Program-made: the position numbers and the translations under genes
Shown here: piece after piece, positions 55,327 to 64,000 of the stretch
How the letters are laid out: each line of letters starts with the position of its first letter
How positions within the stretch are numbered: position 1 is the first letter of the stretch
The notes under the pieces: generated by a model
Seen by the model: only the letters and a program-made list of their open reading frames with translations
Told to the model about the DNA's origin: nothing
Database searches by the model: none
NCBI RefSeq assembly: GCF_000187245.1
Contig: NC_027860.1
Location: 1,364,001 to 1,428,000, forward strand
Source of the DNA: Ogataea parapolymorpha DL-1
Lineage: Eukaryota > Ascomycota > Pichiomycetes > Pichiales > Pichiaceae
Direction: 5' to 3'
Length of the DNA stretch: 64,000 nt

Positions 55327-58300
55327 CTATTTCAAGGTCTTGATGAACGAGTCCAAGTTGTACTCCTCTTCGTACTGCTTTTCATCCCAGAGTTCGGCAA
55401 GCTCATTAACAGCACTGCCGGCCTTTCCAGACAGACCAACTTCATTCGGCACGTCCAAAGAGCCGAGCTTATCAGACACTGGCCCGGGTTTCTCCTTCTC
55501 CCGTTGTTTCATCTCTGTGTCCGCGTCTGGATCCGAATCAAACAGATCTAGCAGTTGGTTAGTGTCCATTGACGCAAGTCCGGAGTTCTGCTGGTTGATA
55601 ATCGTAGAAGCAATGTTCATTTTGAACTTTTGTAATCCCATGATTTTTTCCTCTAAAGTGTCCTTAGTGATCAACCGGTACACGTTCACCACCTTCTTTT
55701 GTCCCAACCTGTGGGCACGATCCATAGCTTGTAGGTCGTTCATCGGGTTCCAGTCATGCTCGACAAAAATCACGGTGTCTGCTCCAGTCAAATTGAGACC
55801 CAAACCTCCAACCTTAGTCGTTAAGAGAAGGACGTCAATCGAGGGATCGTTGTTAAACTTGCGAACGACATCTTGGCGCTTCCGAGGCTCGGTGGACCCG
55901 TCTAGTCGAAGATACGTGACACCAGGCATGTGTTTCTTCAAAAGATCGTTTTCAACCATGTCCAACATGTCCTTCATTTGGCAGAAAATGAGCGCTCGAT
56001 GCTGAGAGATCACATTTTCTGCTGGAATTACGCCCTTTTGACCGCCGTCGCTGCCAATACCACACTCAAGAAGCAGATTCTTTAGCGACATGAGCTTTGG
56101 CGAGTGTTCAATGTCCCTGATATCCATATCGTACGTCTTAAGATACTTCATGACATCATTGTACTGTGGGTGTTTTGGCGTCAGAACTAGGGCAGCATGG
56201 TTACACAGTTTCCGCATGTACTGCAAAGCCTGAAATATGTGTTGCTTGCTCTGGCTTTCGTCGGAGGCATGGAGATCTTTTTCGACATTTGTTTTTTGCT
56301 TCTTGATGAAATCTTTGTACAGTTGCTTTTGTAAGCTGGATAGCTCGCAGTAATAGTCTTGAATGATTTTTGGAGGCAGATCAGAAAGAACGTCCTCCTT
56401 TAAGCGTCGCAACATAAATGGCAGCACCTGTTTATGCAAGGCTTCCAATGCTAGCGCACCCGCCTCTTGTTCCTTAGGTCCCTTGTTGGTTCGCGAAAGA
56501 GCAATTGGCTTGGCAAATCTGTCCTGGAACATTTTTTCGGTACCGAGGAATCCTGGCATCAGAAAGTCAAATAACGACCACAGCTCAAGCACATTGTTTT
56601 GGATTGGTGTTCCTGAAAGTACCAACCGATGCTCTGCACGGATACGTTTCACCGACTGCGTCAATTTCGTGTTAGCATTCTTGATGATGTGTCCCTCATC
56701 AAGGACACAGTAATTGTAGTCGATGGAGCTCACAAATTCAACGTCATTACGAACAACATCATAAGAAGTCACCACGACATCTGCTTCAGCAAGCTGTGAG
56801 CGAATGGAGGCTCTTAGCGAAGGCGAACCCGCATAAACAACCACGTTCAACAATGGAGCGTATTGCTCAAACTCCTGTTCCCAATGGCCTGTGAGAGATG
56901 GAGGGCACACGATCAAACTTGGAAGCTTCCGCGTTTCCGTAGAGTGTGTCTTTTTATGCTCTTCTGCGCGTAGATGATGGTCGCTCGCCACTATGCAAAT
57001 TGTCTGTAAAGTCTTTCCGAGTCCCATATCGTCACACAGGATACCATGAAGATGGTATTTATTCAAAAACGCAAGCCAATTGACTCCCTCTTGCTGGTAT
57101 TTCCGCAATGTTGCTCTGATGGAAACTGGGAGCTCGAAAGGTTTGATCTTTGTAGGATCCATCATTTGCTGTATAAATTCGCGCTCCTTGTCTCTTCCAC
57201 CAAGCAGCTCCTCTGGCATGTCTGGAGGATCAGGAATTCCTGCCTCCAGAGGTATCAGTTTGATAATTGAAGCAAAAGTTGTAGTGCTGAGTAACCTCAC
57301 ATCGTGGTTTGCGTCACTCATCCGGCCCAGCACAGGGACAAGCAAGAAGACAACATAAGGCAAGATGTCAGATCCCATGACAATCGATAGTCTGTACACA
57401 CATTCAATGGCTCCCTGTCTGTCCTTGAGATCAAGAGCATTGTTCAGAAGCGGAAGAATATGTTTCACGAAGAACTGGAATCCTGTCGATGGCAAAGTGG
57501 CACATATCGTGGCAAAGCATTTGGCAGCGGAATAACGGAACACTGAATACTTGGATTTGATTCCTTCCAAAATGATAGGAAGCTTGTCCACAACTGTCAA
57601 TTGCAGAGATCTATCCATTTTCCCCAAAAGCGCACGCAAAATTTCCAGTGAGTCGACAGCCTGCTGTCCTTCAGCATCGCTGAACTCTGTACGTGAAAGA
57701 ATATCCAGCGGCTCAAAAACAATATTTGTCAAAATTGGCAATTTATGGAAGACTTCTGAGCCATACTTTTCGATCAAATCGTCTAAAGCAATCTTGGCAC
57801 CACGCCTCTTGATTTTGGCCAAGAATATCTCTCTTTCGGCAGCAGCAAGCTCTGCTGGATCGGTCTTAGCTTCTTCTTTTCTCAAGGATAAAATTATATC
57901 GGTGAATTTCTTGTTAGGAACGAACTCAGGAACTTCTGAAGTATCCACACACAAAAATCCACAGAGATTCTTGACCATTTTGTCTACTGCTCCAGTTTTG
58001 CCAACCTTGTTGAGTTCCATAACCAATGTGGAAACTGTAGAAGCTGCTCTTGCTTGTAAGAGTAATGATTCCTCAGCTTTGATACTCTCCATCAACGACC
58101 GAATCAAGGGTGTTAGTTTCTTGGGCAATCCAGAGAGCTTCAGAACCGCTGATGAGTAAGAAGACAGTATTCCAGTGGAACGATTAGTTTTTGAAGCTGT
58201 AGCCTCCTTAATGGCCATATTGACACGGTGCTTGGCGTCCTCTAGCGACTGTAATGCGGACATTTTGTAGACGGGGGTCAGCGATTTAAGTAGCTTGTTG

Positions 58301-60963
58301 TAAACATCATTGACTATTGACGTCGCCAGCTCAATACCAAATGCGTCTGGGCCGGCATCCTCCTCACCTTGGACTAAAACCGGAAGTGTTGGGATCTTGC
58401 TTGAAGAAACTCTAGCTTGTTCTCTGAAAATTTGGAAAAGCTGGAGACATTGGGTTCTAAGACCTTTCAGTATAGGGACAAACTCCCTGAAAGATGGAAG
58501 ACTCTCTGGATTAGCCAAAGCTTCATTGAGCGTTGGAAGGAACTTTGATTTTATTGATTCCTCGATAGGCTTCTTTTGGTCAATACAACTCTGACAATAC
58601 TCTTCCAAAACTATGCAGGCGAACAAGCGAGGAGTCGAATGTGGATCTTTGAAGTAGGCCTCCAATCTGTCAAATATAGGCTCTAAATTCTTGACAGAGT
58701 TATAGTGAGCGAGGGTGCGGCCAAGAGCTGCAGCTGCGGCCAGCCTTGTTTTGACAACGATGTCAATTCCAACCAATGTCAAATCACCGTTAATCATTGG
58801 TGCGTCTATATTCACAGCATTGTCGTACTCTGTCTCTGGAATGCCCGCATCGTTTTGTTTCAGCTTTCCTAAAGCTTGCTGCTGATCGTCAGACATTTTA
58901 CGCTTTTTCTGCTTTGGTTTCATCTCCTCTATATTGAAACCTGTCAGAGGAATGTCATTGAACGATAAGGTTTGACCACTAGGTCTAAGAATACAATTTG
59001 GATTCATGGAGTAGTTAAAACGAGCCACACCTATAGGGGTCATAAGAAGAGTCATCAGCGGCGTTATGTGTTCGGCGAAAATGTCGTCAATTGATCCAAG
59101 AGCGCCTTGAGAAATTTGATCGATCATTGTGTAGTAAACCTTTTCAGAGAGCTGTAGCACATCTGCGTTTTGTTCGACAAGCAAATTTTGAAAAATGAGT
59201 CTGCAGGCTTTTCCGTCTATCCAGTTTTTGACCGTGACATCCTCTATTTCTAGGAAAGCAAGCAGTGTTTTGAGCACAGATTTTCTAACGTTGGTAATGG
59301 AATGTCTAAGGAAGGGAAATAGACGAGGAATAAGATGTTTAAAGCTAAGATCATCGTTTTCAATTGCGTATTCCTTCATTTTATCCAAAACTTCTTTATG
59401 TGAACAAAGTTTTGCTAAAAGATCCATCACTGATCCAATGGATGCACTTAGATCATCCTTTAGGTCGGTCAAGCCTTGCCAGATCACATTCACAATATTG
59501 AATACCATATCCAGTTTGAGCTTAACAAAGTCGCTAGCTATAGGGATCAACGTGGAGGCAGCAACACTCTGAACATCATCATCACCACTACTATGAAGAC
59601 AGAACAAAACCATATCGATCGTCGCGTCAAGCAGGTCTGAATGACTGAACAACAAATCTGTTCTGATGCTGACAAAGTATCGTAAACCAAGCATGCCTCC
59701 ATGTCTGGCTTCCCAGCATGTCATTTTATAGTCTGATTGTCCAAAATCTTGTTTTATCAATTGTATGAGAGCCGCAAACGTCTTCAAAACAATGTCATCA
59801 GGCAGGTGTAGCAATAAAGCTGCCAAAGTTTGGGCTGCATTCTCTCTGACAGGAGCAACCACCGTATCAGAAACGTAATCTCCAAATCTGTCCATCGCGA
59901 AGAGAGTAATAAGTCTAACACAGAGGTCTTCCAAAGTGCGCTTATTGAGATCATCATTTTGTTCTATTGAACGGCCCTTTATACGGCCTGCACCATAAGC
60001 TTGGTATTTCACTAGCTCTCTGAGCCCCATTGCTGCACCGTGTCTGACCTCCCACGTCTCGTTAAATAGATCTTTGATAAGCAGCTCATAGACACCTTGG
60101 AATTGCCATACTAGATGAGATACTTTTGCATGCAGTTGTAAGATTGGTGAGATATCAGGCACTTTCTGCTCCACAACAAGTTTGGTGCCGTTCGATTGCG
60201 AGGTGATGTTCACGTTTGGAGTGGCCGGTCCAGCACTATCGTCGGATTCCTCTTTGACAGACCCATCTTTGGCGAGCCTTCTACTCACACTGCTTTGAGA
60301 AAGATCAACCGGAGTACTTTTCGACGAGCCTGTTTTTGCGAACTTTGCTTTCCGCTTGGCCATTGCACGCATTCTTGCGGACTGCTGAGACTTGGCAGCA
60401 GGAGCTTGTTCAATTGTATCCAGCTCCTCTTTTTTGGGAGTATCAAGAGGTTCTTCCTGTGGTGTTGACTCCTCACTGATTTCGTCTATTCCTAATTTTG
60501 CAGTGAATTCTGTCTTGACTTTCTTGGGAGCTGGCTCGGCGTCGTTGTTGACAAACTCTGCCCCAGATGTGGCCAGCAAGACCCGTTTGGCTTGTAAGAT
60601 TTCCAAGAGGTTCCACTCGTCAAATGACAGGAAGCAATTTTCCGTCGTCTCCACCATCTTTTGCAAATCTAGTTCCTCCTCCTCTTTCTTGATGGCCTCG
60701 TAATCTTCTTCAGTTTTCACATCTGCCTCTGCGTTTGGGTCCCACAATGGCGCATGTGAAATGATCCCGCCGAACGCGCGCGAAGCAGCCACTCGCGTTT
60801 CCCACTTTTTGCTCTTCAGGAACGGATAAACTCTGGATAGTAAGTTTAACGTCTCTTCTGGATGCTGTTTAGCTAAATCACTGAGCTGATCGGCAGCTGT
60901 ATTTCGTATGAATTGTGTGGAGCCCGTTTCAAGGAGCACCACAAGCCTCTCGAGACGTGACAT
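55327..60963 (-). CDS. MOT1: Mot1 / BTAF1 ATPase that removes TBP from DNA
   Basis: Swi2/Snf2 ATPase that dissociates TATA-binding protein from promoters. The 1878-residue protein (1867 in S. cerevisiae) has an N-terminal HEAT-repeat array with the TBP-binding insert (about 1-1230) and the C-terminal ATPase. In the latter, motif I is DDMGLGKT (about 1305-1312), motif II is the Mot1-specific DEGH box in VLDEGHIIKNA, then LSGTPIQNNVLELWSLFDFL and the helicase C motif DRAHRLGQKK. The starting MSRLERLVVLLETGSTQFIR is the conserved Mot1 N-terminus. It is complete, with no intron. Confidence 0.97.
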   Translation of the reverse strand: MSRLERLVVLLETGSTQFIRNTAADQLSDLAKQHPEETLNLLSRVYPFLKSKKWETRVAASRAFGGIISHAPLWDPNAEADVKTEEDYEAIKKEEEELDLQKMVETTENCFLSFDEWNLLEILQAKRVLLATSGAEFVNNDAEPAPKKVKTEFTAKLGIDEISEESTPQEEPLDTPKKEELDTIEQAPAAKSQQSARMRAMAKRKAKFAKTGSSKSTPVDLSQSSVSRRLAKDGSVKEESDDSAGPATPNVNITSQSNGTKLVVEQKVPDISPILQLHAKVSHLVWQFQGVYELLIKDLFNETWEVRHGAAMGLRELVKYQAYGAGRIKGRSIEQNDDLNKRTLEDLCVRLITLFAMDRFGDYVSDTVVAPVRENAAQTLAALLLHLPDDIVLKTFAALIQLIKQDFGQSDYKMTCWEARHGGMLGLRYFVSIRTDLLFSHSDLLDATIDMVLFCLHSSGDDDVQSVAASTLIPIASDFVKLKLDMVFNIVNVIWQGLTDLKDDLSASIGSVMDLLAKLCSHKEVLDKMKEYAIENDDLSFKHLIPRLFPFLRHSITNVRKSVLKTLLAFLEIEDVTVKNWIDGKACRLIFQNLLVEQNADVLQLSEKVYYTMIDQISQGALGSIDDIFAEHITPLMTLLMTPIGVARFNYSMNPNCILRPSGQTLSFNDIPLTGFNIEEMKPKQKKRKMSDDQQQALGKLKQNDAGIPETEYDNAVNIDAPMINGDLTLVGIDIVVKTRLAAAAALGRTLAHYNSVKNLEPIFDRLEAYFKDPHSTPRLFACIVLEEYCQSCIDQKKPIEESIKSKFLPTLNEALANPESLPSFREFVPILKGLRTQCLQLFQIFREQARVSSSKIPTLPVLVQGEEDAGPDAFGIELATSIVNDVYNKLLKSLTPVYKMSALQSLEDAKHRVNMAIKEATASKTNRSTGILSSYSSAVLKLSGLPKKLTPLIRSLMESIKAEESLLLQARAASTVSTLVMELNKVGKTGAVDKMVKNLCGFLCVDTSEVPEFVPNKKFTDIILSLRKEEAKTDPAELAAAEREIFLAKIKRRGAKIALDDLIEKYGSEVFHKLPILTNIVFEPLDILSRTEFSDAEGQQAVDSLEILRALLGKMDRSLQLTVVDKLPIILEGIKSKYSVFRYSAAKCFATICATLPSTGFQFFVKHILPLLNNALDLKDRQGAIECVYRLSIVMGSDILPYVVFLLVPVLGRMSDANHDVRLLSTTTFASIIKLIPLEAGIPDPPDMPEELLGGRDKEREFIQQMMDPTKIKPFELPVSIRATLRKYQQEGVNWLAFLNKYHLHGILCDDMGLGKTLQTICIVASDHHLRAEEHKKTHSTETRKLPSLIVCPPSLTGHWEQEFEQYAPLLNVVVYAGSPSLRASIRSQLAEADVVVTSYDVVRNDVEFVSSIDYNYCVLDEGHIIKNANTKLTQSVKRIRAEHRLVLSGTPIQNNVLELWSLFDFLMPGFLGTEKMFQDRFAKPIALSRTNKGPKEQEAGALALEALHKQVLPFMLRRLKEDVLSDLPPKIIQDYYCELSSLQKQLYKDFIKKQKTNVEKDLHASDESQSKQHIFQALQYMRKLCNHAALVLTPKHPQYNDVMKYLKTYDMDIRDIEHSPKLMSLKNLLLECGIGSDGGQKGVIPAENVISQHRALIFCQMKDMLDMVENDLLKKHMPGVTYLRLDGSTEPRKRQDVVRKFNNDPSIDVLLLTTKVGGLGLNLTGADTVIFVEHDWNPMNDLQAMDRAHRLGQKKVVNVYRLITKDTLEEKIMGLQKFKMNIASTIINQQNSGLASMDTNQLLDLFDSDPDADTEMKQREKEKPGPVSDKLGSLDVPNEVGLSGKAGSAVNELAELWDEKQYEEEYNLDSFIKTLK

Positions 60964-61301
60964 GATTGCAAATTTATTCGAGAAGGTAGTGTTCTTTCAA
61001 CTGAAATAAATACAAGATAAACACACCCTTAATTCCCACTATTTTTTTCGAGGCAGAGAGGAAAAGGCAAGTCGTATTTATATATAAATTTTTTTCACAC
61101 GTAGTCACAGACAACGAACAAAATGATTAGGTACGATTGGCGAAGAAGCGAGACCTACTGAACTGATTAAAACGGCTTTCCCCTAAGAAGTATTGATTGT
61201 AGTGCATGTATGGCGAAACGTAGATATATCGCTGCCCTCACAATCGCGTATATGTAATTAGGTAAATGCCAATTTTTACTCAATTACTTTATTATCATTT
61301 A
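60964..61301. other. divergent intergenic region MOT1 / APM3
   Basis: This 338-base region holds both promoters. A TATTTATATATAAAT stretch lies at 61075-61089. A 12-codon upstream reading frame with strong ATG context (AAAATG) runs from 61123 to 61161 on the plus strand and may lie in the APM3 leader. Confidence 0.5.
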
Positions 61302-62900
61302 ATGGGCCTGATAGATTGTTTGTTTATTGCTGACGGTAGAAATCTGCCCATATTTGAGCACATTGTCAATTCTCCAGCTCCCACATTTCAATATGTAAAG
61401 GACCGTTTGAACAGCATGCGTAAAGACGATTTTGAGGATTCTGGCTCATCAACATCTGTCTTCGACCACTTGGAGCCCGTGCTTGATATTGACGCGAATT
61501 GGCGTGTCGCATGGATAAAGCTAGATTCCGTGTACGTTATTGTGGCAGGCGAAACGTTTCCAGAGTATACAGAAGTCGTGAGCGACGATGAGGACGATGA
61601 GGAGGAGGATGGTGACGACGCCACGGAACAGAAGCAGACGGTCACCATCTCGCGAACGGTGAATGACTTGCAGTACCTACAGTTCCTAACAGATTTCGGC
61701 ACCGTGGTGAAGTCTTTTCTCAATGGTGCAGTCCTCAATCCAGCTAAAGTCGAGTTAAACGCACACAATTTGCTGCTAATCCTACAGGAAATGGTGGATG
61801 CCTCCTTCCCGTATCTCACAGATCTCAACCAGCTTCAGGAACTTCTACCTTCAAACAGCATTCTCAATAAAATCATATCAACAACCAAGCAAATCCAAGG
61901 CACAGCATCTAACTCGATCAACTCGTTGGCTCAAGGATCAAGCTTACTGCACGCGTCCTCTTCGGCCTCTTCTCTTGCATCGAACCATTTTCAAAAAGGT
62001 GTTCTTCCCGTTTCCTGCATATACGAAAAATCGGGCAACGAGATTCCGTGGAGAAAAGTTAACGTCAAACACACACAGAATGAAATGCTGATAGATCTTG
62101 TCGAGCGAATAAGCTGGATTGTGCCTGCAACCAGGTCCCCCAAACCTGTTTACGGTGCCTCAACGTACTACAATCTTGGGCTGAGTGCGAAAAAAAGCAA
62201 ACCAGTGCTGGCTACCATAGACGGCACCGTTTACTTCAACAGCTCTCTTTCGGGAGTTCCAACTATCCAGCTGGTGCTCAATCTCAACAGGCACGATTTA
62301 GGAGTCCCATCATTCCATCGGTGTGTTGAGACAGGGATATGGTCAAGCAATCCAGGTGTGGTGCAGTTCATACCTCCTGACGACAAATTCACGCTGATGA
62401 AGTACAAAATCAACCTACTAGAGACGGAAACACCAGTAAACATCTGGAATTACATGGGGCTCGTGGACGTGGAGCTTGTGGGGGGACTAGGGATTGAGAG
62501 AAATGAGTTTGAAATCAAACTTCAAACCAAGCTGCTCAATACTGTGAAGTTCATAGAGGATCTAAAAGTCGAGATCCACGTGCCGAAAGATCACACCGTC
62601 AGGGGACTGCGCATCACCCACGGAGATTTGCAATCAAGAAACGGTGTACAAGAGTGGGTTCTCGACAAAATGCTGCCTACGGGTATCAATTGCACGTTCA
62701 GGGGTCAGTTGCTTAGATCGGGCGGAGATCCATCAACATTCAAGCCAGACTTTGTGACTCTGTCGTACTCCAACAAAGGTTCGGTGCCCAGCCTAATCAA
62801 AGTCGACTCAATGAAAATCATAAGCGGAGGTTCCACAAACGTCAAGCCATACAAGGGCGTCAAGTATATTACGCAAACCAATAATATTATGCATAGATAG
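61302..62900 (+). CDS. APM3: AP-3 adaptor complex mu subunit
   Basis: Medium chain of the AP-3 complex, which carries cargo such as alkaline phosphatase from Golgi to vacuole. The 532-residue product has an N-terminal longin-like domain (LIDCLFIADGRNLPIFEH opening). An acidic insertion (DDEDDEEEDGDD) interrupts that domain. A linker precedes the C-terminal mu homology domain (about 225-532) with IPWRKVNVKHTQNEMLIDLVE, the block diagnostic of mu3 chains. The ATG at 61302 (MGLIDCLFI) is preferred; an in-frame ATG at 61266 would add 12 residues not typical of the family. S. cerevisiae Apm3 is 483 aa. Confidence 0.9.
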   Translation: MGLIDCLFIADGRNLPIFEHIVNSPAPTFQYVKDRLNSMRKDDFEDSGSSTSVFDHLEPVLDIDANWRVAWIKLDSVYVIVAGETFPEYTEVVSDDEDDEEEDGDDATEQKQTVTISRTVNDLQYLQFLTDFGTVVKSFLNGAVLNPAKVELNAHNLLLILQEMVDASFPYLTDLNQLQELLPSNSILNKIISTTKQIQGTASNSINSLAQGSSLLHASSSASSLASNHFQKGVLPVSCIYEKSGNEIPWRKVNVKHTQNEMLIDLVERISWIVPATRSPKPVYGASTYYNLGLSAKKSKPVLATIDGTVYFNSSLSGVPTIQLVLNLNRHDLGVPSFHRCVETGIWSSNPGVVQFIPPDDKFTLMKYKINLLETETPVNIWNYMGLVDVELVGGLGIERNEFEIKLQTKLLNTVKFIEDLKVEIHVPKDHTVRGLRITHGDLQSRNGVQEWVLDKMLPTGINCTFRGQLLRSGGDPSTFKPDFVTLSYSNKGSVPSLIKVDSMKIISGGSTNVKPYKGVKYITQTNNIMHR

Positions 62901-62912
62901 TGGCATATTTTT

Positions 62913-63722
62913 CTAGTCCTCTAATAATTCTATCAGCTCGTGGAAATCGCGAATCACGTAATCTATTTGCGGAAAGTCATCAACAACCTTGGCATTGTCC
63001 TCGTGCCGGAGCAAAACCGTAGTGAACCCGGCTGCTAGTCCAGCTAGCATGTCGTCACGCGAGTCACCTACCATGACCATGTCCTTGGGCTGGAACCCCC
63101 ATGTGGCTGCTATGTGGAGCAGCGGGTCTGCAGCCGGCTTGGCGGGCCTGAAGCTGCGAGTGACAACCGGCTCGCAAAACTCGACGCCTTTCAGATGCGT
63201 TTCCAGCAGGTGGAGCACGGGCTTAATTAGGTTTCTCGTGCAAACTGTATACTTGATATTCTTGCGCGACAAAAATTGGAAAAGTTCCATGACACCTACC
63301 GTGGGCTCTGTCTTGAGCATGTAGGACTCCTCGATCTGCGCCAGCTTTTCCTCGGCGAGCTGTTTATCGTCATCGGAGAGAGTCGCCAAATGGTCCAGAA
63401 CATCGATCTTGACGTGCTCAATTTGCAGAGCACGCCGCATATCGGTGAACATTTGTGTTTGCGGGCGTGTCAGCGTACCGTCCATGTCAAAAACAACACC
63501 CTGAGGCGGGCGCAGCTTAAACGGTTTGGGCTTTATCATGTAGTGTCGGTACAAGATTATGTGCTCGAAATTGCGTTTTCTACGTAAGCCGAACCCAAAT
63601 GCGGTGCGAGGTGTGATATATTTAGAAACATAGCAATAGCAACATGCTGATTGCAGGGGTGTGGCGCACGAGCGTAGCAAGTATGATGAACTAAAGAGAA
63701 ATTTCCCCAGATGACCTTCCAT
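62913..63722 (-). CDS. HAD-superfamily phosphatase (YOR131C-like)
   Basis: Haloacid-dehalogenase-type phosphatase with motif I VVFDMDGTLT (nucleophile and acid/base Asp), motif II TVCTRN, the conserved Lys in RPAKPAADPLLH, and motif IV MVGDSRDDM. It resembles the uncharacterised S. cerevisiae YOR131C. Starting at ATG 63722 the product is 269 aa with about 60 extra N-terminal residues that are basic, Ser/Tyr/Cys-rich and nearly free of acids, consistent with a mitochondrial presequence. ATG 63539 gives a 208-residue leaderless form like the yeast protein. The upstream ATG has A at -3 and the inner one T. The substrate is unknown. Confidence 0.85.
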   Translation of the reverse strand: MEGHLGKFLFSSSYLLRSCATPLQSACCYCYVSKYITPRTAFGFGLRRKRNFEHIILYRHYMIKPKPFKLRPPQGVVFDMDGTLTRPQTQMFTDMRRALQIEHVKIDVLDHLATLSDDDKQLAEEKLAQIEESYMLKTEPTVGVMELFQFLSRKNIKYTVCTRNLIKPVLHLLETHLKGVEFCEPVVTRSFRPAKPAADPLLHIAATWGFQPKDMVMVGDSRDDMLAGLAAGFTTVLLRHEDNAKVVDDFPQIDYVIRDFHELIELLED

Positions 63723-63757
63723 ACTTGCTTTCTGAGGCAACAAGCAATTGCCGAAAC

Positions 63758-63767
63758 TATATAAATA
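63758..63767 (+). promoter_or_regulatory. TATA box upstream of the Gly/Gln/Tyr-rich gene
   Basis: TATATAAATA lies 35-44 bases before the ATG at 63802, suggesting strong, regulated transcription of the last gene. Confidence 0.55.
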
Positions 63768-63801
63768 CCTATGGTCTTCCTTAATTTAGTCCAAGTACAA
63801 A

Positions 63802-64000
63802 ATGTCTAATCTCGTGAACAAACTTACGGATAAGCTTTCAGGCAACCACCACCACGACCAACAAGGTGACGATTACGACGACTTCCAGAGTTCTGGTCGC
63901 GGCGGAGGCTCCAACTACGGCCAAGGCCAAACTGGCCAGCATGGCGGCAATCAATATGGTGGCAGCGGTAGCTACGACCAATATGGTTCACAAGGTGGCC
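63802..64000 (+). CDS. Gly/Gln/Tyr-rich low-complexity protein (partial)
   Basis: The gene is cut by the window end; 66 codons are visible. It opens MSNLVNKLTDKLSG, a short amphipathic helix, followed by HHHDQQGDDYDDF and then a Gly-, Gln-, Ser- and Tyr-rich region with repeated GQ and QYG units and almost no hydrophobic residues. Fungal proteins with this layout (short helix plus NYGQGQ-type repeats) are small stress-induced hydrophilic proteins. I do not recognise a named orthologue, and the repeat length cannot be judged. A TATA box just upstream fits an inducible gene. Confidence 0.7.
   Translation, partial: MSNLVNKLTDKLSGNHHHDQQGDDYDDFQSSGRGGGSNYGQGQTGQHGGNQYGGSGSYDQYGSQGG

Noticed and set aside
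61266..61301. Earlier ATG for APM3
   Set aside because: The 12 added residues are hydrophobic and absent from mu chains, which begin right at the LIDCLFI strand.

Overview
The window is nuclear DNA of a budding yeast (Saccharomycotina). It is gene-dense, with about 42 protein genes on both strands and almost no repeats. Orthologues of single-copy yeast genes such as RAP1, MCD4, MCM2, CHS3, MOT1, CYC8 and ALA1 are easily recognised. CTG encodes leucine: in CHS3 a CTG codon at 38128-38130 fills the invariant Leu of the HNLMEL motif. This argues against the CUG-Ser and CUG-Ala clades. Gene content, moderate GC and divergence from Saccharomyces fit a Pichiaceae / methylotrophic yeast such as Ogataea; that placement is inference. 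I see no tRNA, rRNA, transposon, telomere or centromere.

Layout. 1-7.3 kb: a small helical protein, RAP1, a short-chain dehydrogenase closely followed by EMA19, ACB1 and MCD4. 7.3-11 kb: ECL1, CUZ1, RPP1 and ELA1. 11-14.4 kb: the only accessory-looking block, a divergent pair of paralogous small cupins next to a Zn2Cys6 activator, with a shared CGG-type promoter motif. 14.9-19 kb: a tandem pair of BUL-type Rsp5 adaptors. 19.4-29 kb: a coiled-coil (Spc72-like) protein, PRE10, GEM1, RCE1, a ZDS protein, THR1 and VMA16. 29-38.8 kb: MEU1, POM34, PIS1, a tiny zinc-finger protein, MCM2 and CHS3. 38.8-50.6 kb: MON2, PUS4, MID1, ALA1, POP5 and TPI1. 50.9-64 kb: DET1, YSA1, SUS1, CYC8, MOT1, APM3, a HAD phosphatase and the start of a Gly/Gln/Tyr-rich protein.

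Four genes need an intron to restore conserved N-termini. In ACB1, PRE10 and DET1 the introns are only 36, 37 and 33 nt, each with a branch-point motif 7-8 nt from the 3' AG. PRE10 and TPI1 have a first coding exon that is just the ATG. The TPI1 intron (93 nt) is a multiple of three without a stop, so the unspliced message encodes TPI with a 31-residue basic leader. ALA1 and YSA1 share another layout: an upstream in-frame ATG in weak context adds a mitochondrial-type leader, and the cytosolic ATG downstream has A at -3.

Most genes are unrelated housekeeping functions: transcription (RAP1, ELA1, CYC8, MOT1, SUS1), RNase P/MRP (RPP1, POP5), membrane traffic (MON2, APM3, BUL pair), GPI and lipid synthesis (MCD4, PIS1, ACB1), and cell wall and calcium (CHS3, MID1). 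Spacing is very tight in places, so several promoters must lie inside neighbouring coding sequence.
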